Shown here: positions 24,521-33,861 of the stretch, in pieces
How the letters are laid out: each line of letters starts with the position of its first letter
Position numbering within the stretch: position 1 is the first letter of the stretch
Assembly (NCBI GenBank): GCA_003240625.1
Contig: QFMX01000010.1
Location: 1 to 64,000 of the forward strand
Origin: Sphingomonas taxi
Lineage (GTDB): Bacteria; Pseudomonadota; Alphaproteobacteria; Sphingomonadales; Sphingomonadaceae
Length of the DNA: 64,000 bases
Reading direction: 5' to 3'
Position numbers and translations under genes: made by a program
The notes under the pieces: model-generated
Told to the model about the DNA's origin: nothing
Database searches by the model: none
Seen by the model: only the letters and a program-made list of their open reading frames with translations

Positions 24521-25216
24521 TCACAGTCCGCGCCAGCGAAGTGGCAAAGGCAGGTCGACGGCTGCATAATCGACTTGGAGCACGCGTCGATGACGGGGTG
24601 GATCTGCGGCGCGCGAGCCGTGCACAATCGGCGTCGCATAGAGCCAGACATCGCCGCGGTTCGCAAGGCACGCGCGCTCGCCGCGGTCCTCCACGACGTG
24701 CTTTATACTCGCTTCCGGGAGGCGGCCGAGCCTGAGAGATCCGGGCACAATGCGAAGCGGAGCATTCGTCGCGTCGACCGGGTCGAGGTGAACGCGGATC
24801 GTGACCATCCGCTCGAGAATTGCGAACGGCGGTTCGACCTGGGTCAGGCCAGCCTTGACCGTTCAGGGACCGAACCCGTCGACGTCCGCGCGCTGCTCGA
24901 CGACGATCGTGCGATCCTGATGCCAGCCGAGCGCCCAGTTTCGGGCCGCGGTCTTGTCGAACAGCACGGCTCGGACGGCGCGTGCCTCGGGGCCCAAGAC
25001 CGATGCGGCGATGCCGCCGATGGGCCCGTCCACCGCGAGCATGGCGCGCAGGGCAGGGGCGGAACCGATCCTCACGCCTGGGACGTCGCTGGGTAGGTCT
25101 GTGATCGCCTGTTCGATCGATAGACATGCAGCGTTATCCAAGGCGCCCGCAAAGATCTGCGCTCCGTCTTCCTCAAAGCGCAGATCGATTTCCAGGGGCT
25201 GGGCCTCCGCGTTCAT
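24521..25216 (-). pseudogene. Phytanoyl-CoA dioxygenase-family gene interrupted by an in-frame TGA
   Basis: Fe(II)/2-oxoglutarate dioxygenase of the PhyH superfamily. The frame starts MNAEAQPLEIDLRFEEDGAQ at 25216, four bases past the flotillin stop, and carries the first two iron ligands in LGWHQDRTIVVEQ. It then meets TGA at 24863-24865 after VDGFGP. The same frame continues without shift as TVKAGLTQVEPPFAILERM, reaching the distal histidine in YATPIVHGSRAA. In relatives, as I remember them, a Trp stands at the stop position, so a TGG to TGA change explains it. The stop separates the metal ligands, so the product should be inactive. A sequencing error is the alternative. Confidence 0.8.
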
Positions 25217-25220
25217 TCGA

Positions 25221-26957
25221 TCAGGCCGGCGGGTTGCCCGATCCGCCGTTGAGCGCAGCGGGCTGTTTGTGGGCATCGGTGGAGGAGGTTCGGGCAGGCG
25301 CCGCATCCGCGCTGCTGCCGGCGAGCATGCCGTTCAACGAACTGCCGGTCATGCCGAGTTCCGCCATCAGGCCATCGATCAGCGGGCCGCCGACGCGGTA
25401 GCGCATCGCGGCTGCGACCGCGGCATCGGCGAGATTGCCCTGGCCACCGCCGGATGCGCTTTCGCTGCCGCCGTCGCCGTGTAGCCCCCGGGCATCGAGG
25501 ATGCTGATCTTGTCGATGTTTTCCATCGGCTTGCTCGCGGCGGCGATGATCGCGGGCAGTGCTTCGAGCATCGCACGCCGGATCAGCAGCGCTGTTTGCG
25601 CGTCGCTCAGCAGGTTGGTGGTCTCGTTGAGCGAAGCCTGACCTGCCGCGTCGACCTTGAATGCGGCCTCGCGACCTTCCGCACGCGCCTTTTCGGCGTC
25701 GGCTTCGGCAGTCGCCTCGGTGCGCAGGGCGCTCGCGCGAGCCTCGGCAGCTTCCTTCTCGGCAGTTGCAGCGACGGTGATGCCGACGGCCTCTTCCTGC
25801 GCGCGCTGGGTGGCGGCGATCACCGCGACGTTCTTGTTGCGGTTGGCGATCTCGGTCGCCTTGGCGGTGGCGACGCTTTCCTCGGCTCTCACAGCCAATG
25901 CACGTGCCTCATTGGCGGCAGCAGTCGCGGTCGATTCCTCCTCTGACTTCTGCGCGGTCTGCACGGCCGTCGTGATGCGCGCGATCTCGATGGTGCGGTC
26001 GCGTTCGATCGTCGCGGTCTGGATCGCGCCGTCGCGGGCGATGGTCGCGGTCTGGATGACCTTGTCGGCCTCGGTCTGCGCTACGGTCTGCGCCTGGCTG
26101 GCGGTGATACGCGCGATTTCGGCGAGGCGGGTTTGCTCGGCCTCGGCGGTGGCGATCGCGGTGGCCTGTTCGGCGCGGCGGGCCGACAGCGTCTGCTCCT
26201 GCGTCAGGCGGGCCTGTTCGGCGGCTTGTGCGATCTCGAGCGACTGGTTGTTCGCGTCGAGGTTACGCTGCTCAATCTCGACCCGGTTGGTCGCGACGAT
26301 GTCGTTGCGGATCTTCTTGCGCTCCTCGATCGTCCGCGTGAGCACGGTCAGCCCCTCGGCATCGAACGCGTTGTTCTCGTTGAAATGCTCGAACGCGGTC
26401 TGGTCGAAATGCGTGATGCTGACGGATTCGAGCTGGAAGCCGTTCATGTCCAGATCGGTCATCAGCGCCTCCTGCACCTTCTGGATGAAGTCGGCGCGGT
26501 TGGCATGGAGGTGCTCCATCGTCATCGTCGCGGCAACCGAGCGCAGCGCGGACACGAGCTTGCCGTCGAGCAGCGACTTCACCGCGTCGGGGCTGTTGAC
26601 CGAATCGCCGAGCGTCTGCGCGGCGGCGGCGATCGACTCCGCGTCGGGTTTCACCTTGATGTGGAACAGCCCGACGACGTCGACGCGCAACTTGTCGAGT
26701 GTGATCAGCGCATCCTTGTTGAGCCGCGACACCTCCAGCTTCACGGTCGTCAGGCGGACCTGCATCAGTTCGTGGAGCACCGGGATGACCATGATGCCGC
26801 CGTTGAGAACGACCTTCTCGCCGCCGAAACCGGTGCGGATCAGCGCAACGTCCTTGGTCGCGCGGCGGTAGAGCCGGGTCAGGATAATGCCGATCACGAC
26901 GAGCGCGAACAGCACGATGCCGGCGTAGATCAGGACGTTCAGAAGCTGTGCGGGCAT
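25221..26957 (-). CDS. Flotillin family protein (YqiK/FloT-like)
   Basis: 578-residue membrane-scaffold protein. An N-terminal membrane segment (LIYAGIVLFALVVIGIILTR) is followed by an SPFH/band-7 domain (GFGGEKVVLNGGIMVIPVLH, VDVVGLFHIKVKPD). A very long Glu/Ala-rich coiled coil follows (about residues 210-450), then a flotillin-type C-terminus around LLIRRAMLEALPAIIAAASK and PMENIDKISILD. Flotillins organise membrane microdomains. GGGGAGGG precedes the ATG. It lies directly downstream of a YqiJ-like gene, the same pair as E. coli yqiJ-yqiK. Confidence 0.92.
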   Translation of the reverse strand: MPAQLLNVLIYAGIVLFALVVIGIILTRLYRRATKDVALIRTGFGGEKVVLNGGIMVIPVLHELMQVRLTTVKLEVSRLNKDALITLDKLRVDVVGLFHIKVKPDAESIAAAAQTLGDSVNSPDAVKSLLDGKLVSALRSVAATMTMEHLHANRADFIQKVQEALMTDLDMNGFQLESVSITHFDQTAFEHFNENNAFDAEGLTVLTRTIEERKKIRNDIVATNRVEIEQRNLDANNQSLEIAQAAEQARLTQEQTLSARRAEQATAIATAEAEQTRLAEIARITASQAQTVAQTEADKVIQTATIARDGAIQTATIERDRTIEIARITTAVQTAQKSEEESTATAAANEARALAVRAEESVATAKATEIANRNKNVAVIAATQRAQEEAVGITVAATAEKEAAEARASALRTEATAEADAEKARAEGREAAFKVDAAGQASLNETTNLLSDAQTALLIRRAMLEALPAIIAAASKPMENIDKISILDARGLHGDGGSESASGGGQGNLADAAVAAAMRYRVGGPLIDGLMAELGMTGSSLNGMLAGSSADAAPARTSSTDAHKQPAALNGGSGNPPA

Positions 26958-26982
26958 AAAACCCTCCCCGGTTATGCGTTGG

Positions 26983-27603
26983 TTAGATCGACCGCAGAAG
27001 CGCGTTGGCTTCGGGCAGCGCGTAGAAGAGTTTGCCGTCGCGGCGGACGATAAGCGCGGTCTCACCGGCGGCGATCGCGTCGGCATCGTCATGCGGCTCG
27101 ACCATGATGAAATGCGCTTGGCCGTGCTGGTCGACGATCTTCGCGCGGGCAGGCGATCCGCGGCGGGCAGTGCCTTCGAGGATCGTACCGCGGCGGCGAA
27201 GGAAGTCGTCGGTCGAGATCACGCTGGTCTCGAAGCCCGGCATGATCCGGGCGAGGCCGTTGGCGGCGAGGGTGTTGAGCAGGCTGCCGGCGATCAATGC
27301 GCCGCCCGAGGCGAGGCCCCAGTGCAGCGGGGCGCCGGCCAGCGCGGTCGCGCCCTGCTGAATGGCAATCCCTGAAAGCGTGAAGCAGCCGAGCAAAGAC
27401 GTGAGCCAGATCAGGATCGGTAGTTCATGGCCGAGCCCGAGCCAGTCGAGCACGCCGCCGCCATCCGCTTCGGCATGAACGTCCGCGTGGAGATCGAGAT
27501 GGCCCAGCCCAAGGCCGATCGCCTCGATCAGCCCGATCCCGATCATCACGACAAACGCGATCGCGAACGGTGCGTAAGCGGGCGTCAGGAAGATCGTGAA
27601 CAT
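26983..27603 (-). CDS. YqiJ-like OB-fold membrane protein, flotillin partner
   Basis: 206 residues, the same size as E. coli YqiJ. The N-terminal membrane segments include FAIAFVVMIGIGLIEAIGLG and ELPILIWLTSLLGCFTLSG. A His/Asp-rich loop (LGHLDLHADVHAEADGGG) lies between them. A soluble C-terminal OB-fold-like domain contains GTARRGSPARAKIVDQHGQA. Proteins of this NfeD/YuaF/YqiJ type are encoded beside flotillins and are thought to act with them. It reads into the flotillin gene with a 25-bp gap and is divergent from the DUF4173 gene. Confidence 0.85.
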   Translation of the reverse strand: MFTIFLTPAYAPFAIAFVVMIGIGLIEAIGLGLGHLDLHADVHAEADGGGVLDWLGLGHELPILIWLTSLLGCFTLSGIAIQQGATALAGAPLHWGLASGGALIAGSLLNTLAANGLARIMPGFETSVISTDDFLRRRGTILEGTARRGSPARAKIVDQHGQAHFIMVEPHDDADAIAAGETALIVRRDGKLFYALPEANALLRSI

Positions 27604-27899
27604 TGGCCGTAGTGCTGGTTCTGGCTCTGCATCGGCGAATGGGTAGCGGACAGACGACAACGCTTCGTTACGAAACGCCGGCCGATCCGGTCTTTGCACT
27701 CCATGCGTCGATACCCCCCAGAGCGAGGCTAGTCCTACCCCGAGGCGTTCGCAACGCGGGGCGAGAGAAACCGGCCGGGTTTGGATTCATCCTCTGCACA
27801 GGATCTGCACGACAAGCGAACGGACCGCACACGGACCTCGCGATCCGACACTGACGGGACCGCGGTAAAGCCGGTCCTCGGCAATCGGGGAGCGCAAAG

Positions 27900-29501
27900 A
27901 TGAATCGCAATGGAAGACAGATGGGCAAGATCGGCGCTGCCCTGGCGCTGATCGTTCTGGCTGAGATACTGATCGCCGATGGCAATGGCGCGGTGGTGGG
28001 CGGGTTCGCTTTCGCCTGGATCACCGCCCTGTTGCTGACGCGACGGGCGATCTGGAACGACGGATCGGCGCGACTGGCGTTGATTGCCGGCGCCGGATTG
28101 GCGGCGGTGCTCGTCGACGATCCAAGCTTCCTCGGCTGGGGTCTGTTCTGGACGGCTGTCTCGCTTGCCGCACTCCTGCCGCGGCACCGGTTCGACGATG
28201 CGCTCGCCTGGGCGCGCCGGCTTGGCTGGCACGCGATGTCCGCCGTGATTGCGCCGTTGAAGGATGCGGCGCGGCTGTCGGTGGTGCGCCAGCGTCGAGG
28301 TCTGCCCTCCAGCGGCATCCGCGCTATCGGGGCTGTCGTCGCGTTGCCCTTGGCGGGCGGCGCCGTGTTTCTCGGGCTGTTCGCGAGCGCGAATCCGCTA
28401 ATCGGTCAGGCGTTTGCGCAGATCGTGCTGCCGGATCCGTGGGCGACGACGTGGCGCACGCTGTTCGGCCTCTGCGTGTTGATCACGATCTGGGCAAGCT
28501 TGCGGCCAAGTCCTTACACGACGGGACCATCGCGTTTCGGCGATCGCTCGATCGGTACGGTGTTCGAGCCGGGCGTGGCGACGCTGATCCTGTCGCTCGT
28601 GACGTTCAACACGATTTTCGCGGTCGAAAATATGCTCGACATCGCCTTTCTGTGGAGCGGCGCGGGACTGCCCTCGGGTGTGACGATGGCGGACTATGCG
28701 CATCGTGGCGCGTATTCGTTGATCGTGACCGCTTTGCTCGCCGCGGTGTTCGTGCTGCTGGCTTTGCGTCCGGGCAGCGCAGCCGCGGCGAGGCCGCTGG
28801 TGCGGCGGCTGGTGACGGTCTGGATCGTCCAGAACCTGCTGTTGGTCGCCTCGAGTGCATTGCGAACGCTCGATTATGTCGATGCCTATGGGATGACGGT
28901 GCTGCGACTGTCCGCGCTCGCATGGATGGGCCTGGTCGCCACGGGACTGGCGCTGATCGGCTGGCGATTGCTTGCGGATAGGTCGGCGGCGTGGCTGATC
29001 AATGCCAATGCGCTGGCGGCTGCGACGGTGCTGGTGACGGCGAGCGTCATCGATCTTGGCGCGGTTGCGGCGGCGTGGAGTGTCCGCACAGCGCTCGCAA
29101 AGGGTAGGGCGGGGCCGCCGCTCGATCTGTGTTATATGGCGCGGCTGGGGCCATCGTCGCTCGTGTCGCTGGCGACGCTGGAGCAGCATGCACGCGAGCC
29201 GCGGCTGCACGAACGTCTGACGTATTTGCGGTGGAAAAATCAGACCGAAACCGCAGATGCGCAGGCCGATTGGCGCCTATGGACGCCGCGCAACGCGAGA
29301 CGGCTTGCGACCGTCCGCGGGATGTTCGGCACCAACGCGCCGCGTTTGCGGCCCGCACCGGACAGACGGCGCTGCGACGGGGTGATCCTGCCGCCTCCCA
29401 TGGTGGATGTTCCGACAGCACCGCCGTCCGCTCCAGCGCCGCAGACGCCCGCGCCCGCCACGCCGGCACCAAAGCCGTTGACGCCAGGCGCCCAACAATG
29501 A
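27900..29501 (+). CDS. DUF4173-type polytopic membrane protein
   Basis: 533 residues with about ten membrane segments. A DUF4173-like core is recognisable in SSALRTLDYVDAYGMTVLRL followed by SALAWMGLVATGLALIGWRL. The C-terminal 130 residues are soluble and end in a Pro/Ala/Thr-rich tail (PAPQTPAPATPAPKPL), probably disordered or wall-facing. GGGAGC precedes the ATG. The stop overlaps the response-regulator start (ATGA), so it forms one unit with the two-component system. A sensing or signalling role is therefore possible. Function unknown. Confidence 0.78.
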   Translation: MNRNGRQMGKIGAALALIVLAEILIADGNGAVVGGFAFAWITALLLTRRAIWNDGSARLALIAGAGLAAVLVDDPSFLGWGLFWTAVSLAALLPRHRFDDALAWARRLGWHAMSAVIAPLKDAARLSVVRQRRGLPSSGIRAIGAVVALPLAGGAVFLGLFASANPLIGQAFAQIVLPDPWATTWRTLFGLCVLITIWASLRPSPYTTGPSRFGDRSIGTVFEPGVATLILSLVTFNTIFAVENMLDIAFLWSGAGLPSGVTMADYAHRGAYSLIVTALLAAVFVLLALRPGSAAAARPLVRRLVTVWIVQNLLLVASSALRTLDYVDAYGMTVLRLSALAWMGLVATGLALIGWRLLADRSAAWLINANALAAATVLVTASVIDLGAVAAAWSVRTALAKGRAGPPLDLCYMARLGPSSLVSLATLEQHAREPRLHERLTYLRWKNQTETADAQADWRLWTPRNARRLATVRGMFGTNAPRLRPAPDRRRCDGVILPPPMVDVPTAPPSAPAPQTPAPATPAPKPLTPGAQQ

Positions 29502-30220
29502 TCCTGTGCCCGATGCCTCGCATCATTCTGGTCGTCGATGACGATCCTCATATCCGCCAGCTGCTCGTGTTCGCGCTCGACAAGGCCGGGCTCGGCGCGA
29601 TCGAGGCGGCGGACGGCGAAGCCGCGCTGGCACTCGTCGAGACGCATGCGCCCGACCTCGTGGTACTCGACATCAACATGCCGCGGATGGACGGGCTGGA
29701 GGTGTGTCGACGCCTTCGTGGTGTAGAGGGCAGGGCAGGCATACCAATCCTCTTCCTGTCGAGCCGCGACGACGAGATCGACCGGGTGCTCGGCATCGAA
29801 CTCGGCGCCGACGACTATGTGGTGAAGCCGTTTTCGCCGCGCGAGGTGGTAGCGCGGGTCATGGCGATCCTGCGCCGCACGTCCGCGCGGGCACCGAACA
29901 CCGAGGACGGGCGCGACCTGTCGCACGGTCGGTTGCGGCTCGACTTGGAAGGCTGGCGCGCGCTCTGGGGCGAGGTCGAGATCGCGCTGACCGTTACCGA
30001 GTTCCAGATACTCCGGCTGCTCGCGTCGATGCCTGGCCGGGTCTTCAGCCGCGACGCGATCATCGACCGGTTGCACGGCCCCGGTTTCGCGGTCACCGAC
30101 CGGACGATCGACAGCCATATTCGCAACCTGCGCGGCAAGTTTGCGAAAGCCGGCGCCGACGACCTGATCGAGACGCGGGCGGGGATCGGCTATCGCCTCG
30201 GATCGTGCACGGGCGCGTGA
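29498..30220 (+). CDS. OmpR-family response regulator
   Basis: 240 residues. The receiver domain has VVDDDPH, phospho-acceptor Asp in DLVVLDINMPRMDGLEV, and the conserved Lys in DYVVKPFSPREVVARV. A winged-helix DNA-binding domain follows, with LTVTEFQILRLLASMPGRVF, then RTIDSHIRNLRGKF and GIGYRLG. The ATG at 29498 overlaps the stop of the DUF4173 gene; a second ATG at 29513 (MPRIILVV) is the usual family start and is equally possible. Its stop overlaps the GTG of the kinase gene. Confidence 0.93.
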   Translation: MILCPMPRIILVVDDDPHIRQLLVFALDKAGLGAIEAADGEAALALVETHAPDLVVLDINMPRMDGLEVCRRLRGVEGRAGIPILFLSSRDDEIDRVLGIELGADDYVVKPFSPREVVARVMAILRRTSARAPNTEDGRDLSHGRLRLDLEGWRALWGEVEIALTVTEFQILRLLASMPGRVFSRDAIIDRLHGPGFAVTDRTIDSHIRNLRGKFAKAGADDLIETRAGIGYRLGSCTGA

Positions 30221-31797
30221 TCGGGAGGATCAAGGACTGGGCGAAACGCCACTGGCCGCGGTTGCGGTTGCGGACGATCCTGTTTGCGACATTGTTCCTG
30301 GTCGCCGCGCTACCCGGCTTCGGCGCGGTCTTCCTGCGCGTCTACGAGAACACGCTCGTCCGTCAGACCGAGGCGGAGCTGGTCGCGCAAGGTGCGGCGC
30401 TGTCCGCGACGGCGGCGGCGCTCTGGCCGGCCGCACCGCCGGGTCGGGTCGCGCATCACGAGATTATAGGCGGGGACCATCCCTACAGCATGGATGCGCC
30501 CGCATCCGGCATCGACCTCAGCACGACACCGATCCGCGCGGAGCGACCACCGGTCGCGGTGGGCGCGAAACCATTCCCCGATGCGGTGGCCGCCGCCGCG
30601 CGACTTTCGCCCATCATTGACGCGACGCGGTCCGCCACGCTGGCCTCGATCATCCTCCTCGACCGCAACGGCAGCATCGTCACCGGGAGTTCGGCCGTCG
30701 GCAGCTACGCCGCTCTCCCCGAAGTTGCCGCCGCATTTGCTGGGCGCGCCACGACCGTCCTTCGTCGCAACGGCGCATACCGCGCGACCTATCGCTTCGA
30801 ATGGCTATCCCGGGCCGCAGCGATACGCGTCCATTACGCGCGCCCGATCATCGTCGGCGACCGCGTGGTCGGCGTGCTCCTGTTGTCGCGTTCCGCCCGC
30901 GCGCTGTTCAGGGGATTGTATGAAGACCGCGGCAAGATAGCGCTGGGGATCGCTGCGATCTTCGGGCTGCTGGTGGTGCTCAGCGGCGTCATTTCCCGCG
31001 GCGTCACGCGCCCGATCGAACAGCTCGGCGCGGCGACGCGCGCCGTCGCGAGCGGACGCGGTCGTGTCCCCGATCCGCCACCGACTGCGGCGATCGAGAT
31101 CCAGGGTCTCTACGCCGATTTCGCGGTGATGGCGGCGGCGATCGAGCGTCGTTCGCGCTATCTGCGCGATTTCGCCCACGCGGTCAGCCACGAGTTCAAG
31201 ACCCCGCTCGCCGGCATCCGTGGCGCGGTGGAATTGCTTCAGGATCACCCGGACATGGCAGCGGAAGACCGACGTCGTTTCCTAGCCAACGCCGATGCGG
31301 ACGCGCGCCGTCTCGCGCTGCTGGTCACGCGGCTGCTCGATCTCGCACGCGCCGACATGGCTGAGCCGGGTGAAGAAAGAACCGATGCCGCCCAGGTCGT
31401 TATGCGGGTTGCAGATGCTTCGCGAACGGCCGGTTTCTCGATCGAAGTCGTGGGCTTGGCCGTCCTGCCAATCGTAACTGTACCAGCAACGACGTTGGAA
31501 GCCGTACTCGCGACGCTTCTGGAAAACAGTAGGCAGGCTGGTGCCCAATCCGTGACGATCCAGTTGTCGACCACGGATACGCAATTGGAAGTTCGCGTGA
31601 ATGACGACGGGCCCGGCGTTCCACTCGCCGATCGGGGGCGGCTGTTCGAGCCATTCTTCACAACGAAGCGAGATACAGGCGGGACCGGCCTCGGGCTCGC
31701 AATATCCCGTTCTCTGATTGAAGTTCAAAGGGGCGGCTTAACAATATCGGATAGCGAGATCGCTACCTTTATTATTCGTATTCCCTTGGAGATTTAG
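30217..31797 (+). CDS. Sensor histidine kinase
   Basis: 526 residues with a GTG start overlapping the regulator stop (GTGA). It has one N-terminal membrane segment (ILFATLFLVAALPGFGAVFL), a periplasmic sensor of about 200 residues, a second membrane segment (IALGIAAIFGLLVVLSGVIS) and a HAMP domain (RGVTRPIEQLGAATRAVASG). The kinase core has the H-box AVSHEFKTPLAGIRGA, N-box LLENSRQAGA, G1 NDDGPGV, F-box LFEPFFTTK and G2 GGTGLGLAIS, so it is complete. The layout resembles CreC/ChvG-type kinases. The last 400 bases are less GC-rich than the rest. Confidence 0.92.
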   Translation: MIGRIKDWAKRHWPRLRLRTILFATLFLVAALPGFGAVFLRVYENTLVRQTEAELVAQGAALSATAAALWPAAPPGRVAHHEIIGGDHPYSMDAPASGIDLSTTPIRAERPPVAVGAKPFPDAVAAAARLSPIIDATRSATLASIILLDRNGSIVTGSSAVGSYAALPEVAAAFAGRATTVLRRNGAYRATYRFEWLSRAAAIRVHYARPIIVGDRVVGVLLLSRSARALFRGLYEDRGKIALGIAAIFGLLVVLSGVISRGVTRPIEQLGAATRAVASGRGRVPDPPPTAAIEIQGLYADFAVMAAAIERRSRYLRDFAHAVSHEFKTPLAGIRGAVELLQDHPDMAAEDRRRFLANADADARRLALLVTRLLDLARADMAEPGEERTDAAQVVMRVADASRTAGFSIEVVGLAVLPIVTVPATTLEAVLATLLENSRQAGAQSVTIQLSTTDTQLEVRVNDDGPGVPLADRGRLFEPFFTTKRDTGGTGLGLAISRSLIEVQRGGLTISDSEIATFIIRIPLEI

Positions 31798-32028
31798 TAG
31801 ATGACGAACGTATTGACGATTGCATGTCTGATGATGGAATGCGGGTGGTATCGAGTTGCTTTGAAAAGCGTAACTATGTGAAAACTAAATGCGCCCACTC
31901 GTCGGGTGGGATCGGATGATAGTCGCGCTTACTGGGCGTTACTGGACGATCTGGCTTGATAGTTTCCGGTTTGTGCGTTGTAGGTGAACAGGTATGGTTC
32001 GACGAAATGCCGGGTGTAAAACGCGGCG

Positions 32029-32730
32029 ATGACGATCCGCCTTATCTGCCTTGATGCCGACGACACGCTCTGGCATAACATGCGGCACTTCAATGCGGCC
32101 GAGGATGCGCTGCTGGAGATGTTGCGTCCGTTCGCTGATGCGCATGTTGCCCGCCCGGCGCTGGAAGCGTGCGAGGCGCGCAACCTGCCGCTTTACGGGT
32201 ATGGCGCGAAGGGCTTCACGCTGTCGATGATCGAGACCGCGGTCGAGCTTTGCGGTGCCGATCTGAAGTCGACGATGGTCGCGGACATCCTCGCGACAGG
32301 CCGGTCGCTGCTTGCGCACCCGGTCGAGCTATTCGACGGGATCGCGCAGACGCTGGAGTACTTAGCGGATCACGGTCGCCTTGTCCTCGTCACCAGGGGC
32401 GACTTGCTGCATCAGGAAGCGAAGCTTGCCGCATCTGGCCTCGGCGATCGGTTTGCCGGTGTCGAGATCGTCAGTGACAAGACCGCCGATACATTTACGC
32501 GGCTGTTCGATCGATATGCGGTGCAGCCTGTCGAGGCGGTGATGGCAGGGGACTCGATGCGCTCCGACGTGCGTCCGGCGCTGGAGGCTGGGGCATGGGC
32601 GGCCTATGTTCCGCAGGACGGCGCGTGGGCCCATGAACATGCGGCGCCCTCTGAGGCTTCCGATCGTCTCGAGACGATCGGAAGCCTCGCCGAACTGCCC
32701 GCGCTGATTGATCGCATCAATCGCGGTTGA
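32029..32730 (+). CDS. HAD family hydrolase
   Basis: 233-residue phosphatase-like protein. Motif I is LICLDADDTLWHNM, with the two catalytic Asp residues. Motif II is in LVLVTRGDLLHQEAKL, motif III includes the Lys of IVSDKTADTFTRLF, and motif IV is MAGDSMRSDVRPALEAGAWA. A cap domain lies between motifs I and II. The substrate is unknown. Near the 3' end a perfect 36-bp palindrome lies within the coding sequence. The 231 bp upstream hold no gene. Confidence 0.9.
   Translation: MTIRLICLDADDTLWHNMRHFNAAEDALLEMLRPFADAHVARPALEACEARNLPLYGYGAKGFTLSMIETAVELCGADLKSTMVADILATGRSLLAHPVELFDGIAQTLEYLADHGRLVLVTRGDLLHQEAKLAASGLGDRFAGVEIVSDKTADTFTRLFDRYAVQPVEAVMAGDSMRSDVRPALEAGAWAAYVPQDGAWAHEHAAPSEASDRLETIGSLAELPALIDRINRG
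32653..32688. repeat. Perfect 36-bp palindrome inside the HAD hydrolase gene
   Basis: The half-site GAGGCTTCCGATCGTCTC is followed immediately by its exact reverse complement, with no spacer and no mismatch. It encodes about EASDRLETIGSL in the hydrolase. It is unrelated to the GC-rich repeat families elsewhere in the window. Confidence 0.95.
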
Positions 32731-32756
32731 ACTTTCGGTTCGAGCAGGCGCCCTGG

Positions 32757-33791
32757 TTAGAAAGCTTTCGGGTCGATCGTCATCTGCTTGCCCTTCATCG
32801 TACCGCTGCGTTTGCCGCTTTCGACCAGATCCCACACCTGCTTGGGCGAGGGCAGGGCTGTGAACGACGGAAAGACCGACGTCGTGCCTTCGACATCCTC
32901 CAGCGACACCGCATAGGTCCCGCTCTTGTCGACCTGGCCCATCAGCGAGGGATAGACGCTGACGACACGGCCAGCATCGTAGAGCGCCATGACGTAGCCG
33001 CCCGTGCTCGCGCTCGACCGATAGACGCCGTATTCGGTGCTCGCGCTGCCGTCTCGACACCAGCTCGGATGCGGCACGGCGGGCGGAGTCGACTTCTCTT
33101 CCGTTTTCGCTTTGGCGGCCATGGTGCTGGCCATCAGGGACATCAGCAGGTCGGCACCGTTCGGTTTGGCCTGTTTGGCCTTGGTGAAGGTCAGCGGCGT
33201 GGTGCACGGCGTGACCGGGGCCGCCGCGATGGTTGCGATGGTAGTGGAGGGCGGCCAACGGACGGCCTCGATCACCTGTTGCAGGCGGGCATCGAGCTGG
33301 TCCGCGGTCAGTGTCTTCGCACTCATGCGAATGCTGACGATCCACTCGCCGACCGGCACGACCGCTAGGGCGGTGCTCCGATATGCGCCGCCGGGCGTGG
33401 CATAGACCTGGCGTAGGGACGTTGCCGTCCCGCTGTTCACTGCGGCGAAGGCGATCGGATCGGCGCTCGCCGGGGCGGCATGGCGAAAGATGTCGCGCGT
33501 TTCGAGTGCGGTCTGCGACCGATCGAACCACAACGCCACGTCGGGGATCGCCGGGTGGAAGAGGTAGATCGTCGCGAACACGCTCTTGTCCGCCACGTCA
33601 TACTGCGCAGCCACGTCATGCTCGGTCTCGGTCGCATCGGTCAGCGTCGTGCGCGAAAGACCGGCCAGTTGCGGCATGAGGATCAGGCCGGTTTCAGCAT
33701 GTTTCCAGCCCTTTTCGGCCGGCACGCCCAGATCCCGCGCCTCGACCGGCGTTGCGATGACCAGCGCCAATATCAGCACCCACTTGTTCAC
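32757..33791 (-). CDS. Secreted hypothetical protein
   Basis: 344 residues, not recognised. The GTG start (VNKWVLILALVIATPVEARD) is preceded by AAAAGGGGGA and gives a clear signal peptide. The mature protein has no membrane segment. Parts visible include LMPQLAGLSRTTLTDATETE, VPVGEWIVSIRMSAKTLTAD and a C-terminal TTSVFPSFTALPSPKQVWDL. It is the same strand as glutaminase upstream, with a 70-bp gap. It converges with the HAD gene. Confidence 0.75.
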   Translation of the reverse strand: MNKWVLILALVIATPVEARDLGVPAEKGWKHAETGLILMPQLAGLSRTTLTDATETEHDVAAQYDVADKSVFATIYLFHPAIPDVALWFDRSQTALETRDIFRHAAPASADPIAFAAVNSGTATSLRQVYATPGGAYRSTALAVVPVGEWIVSIRMSAKTLTADQLDARLQQVIEAVRWPPSTTIATIAAAPVTPCTTPLTFTKAKQAKPNGADLLMSLMASTMAAKAKTEEKSTPPAVPHPSWCRDGSASTEYGVYRSSASTGGYVMALYDAGRVVSVYPSLMGQVDKSGTYAVSLEDVEGTTSVFPSFTALPSPKQVWDLVESGKRSGTMKGKQMTIDPKAF

Positions 33792-33861
33792 GCGCGTCCC
33801 CCTTTTCAGGGATAATGTGCGAGGTTCGCTTCGGCGGCAAGCATGTGCGGAGGCGCTCCTT

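Noticed and set aside
24863..24865. TGA in the phyH-like gene as a selenocysteine codon
   Set aside because: No selenocysteine insertion hairpin is evident after it, the family is not known to use selenocysteine, and the position looks like a Trp site.
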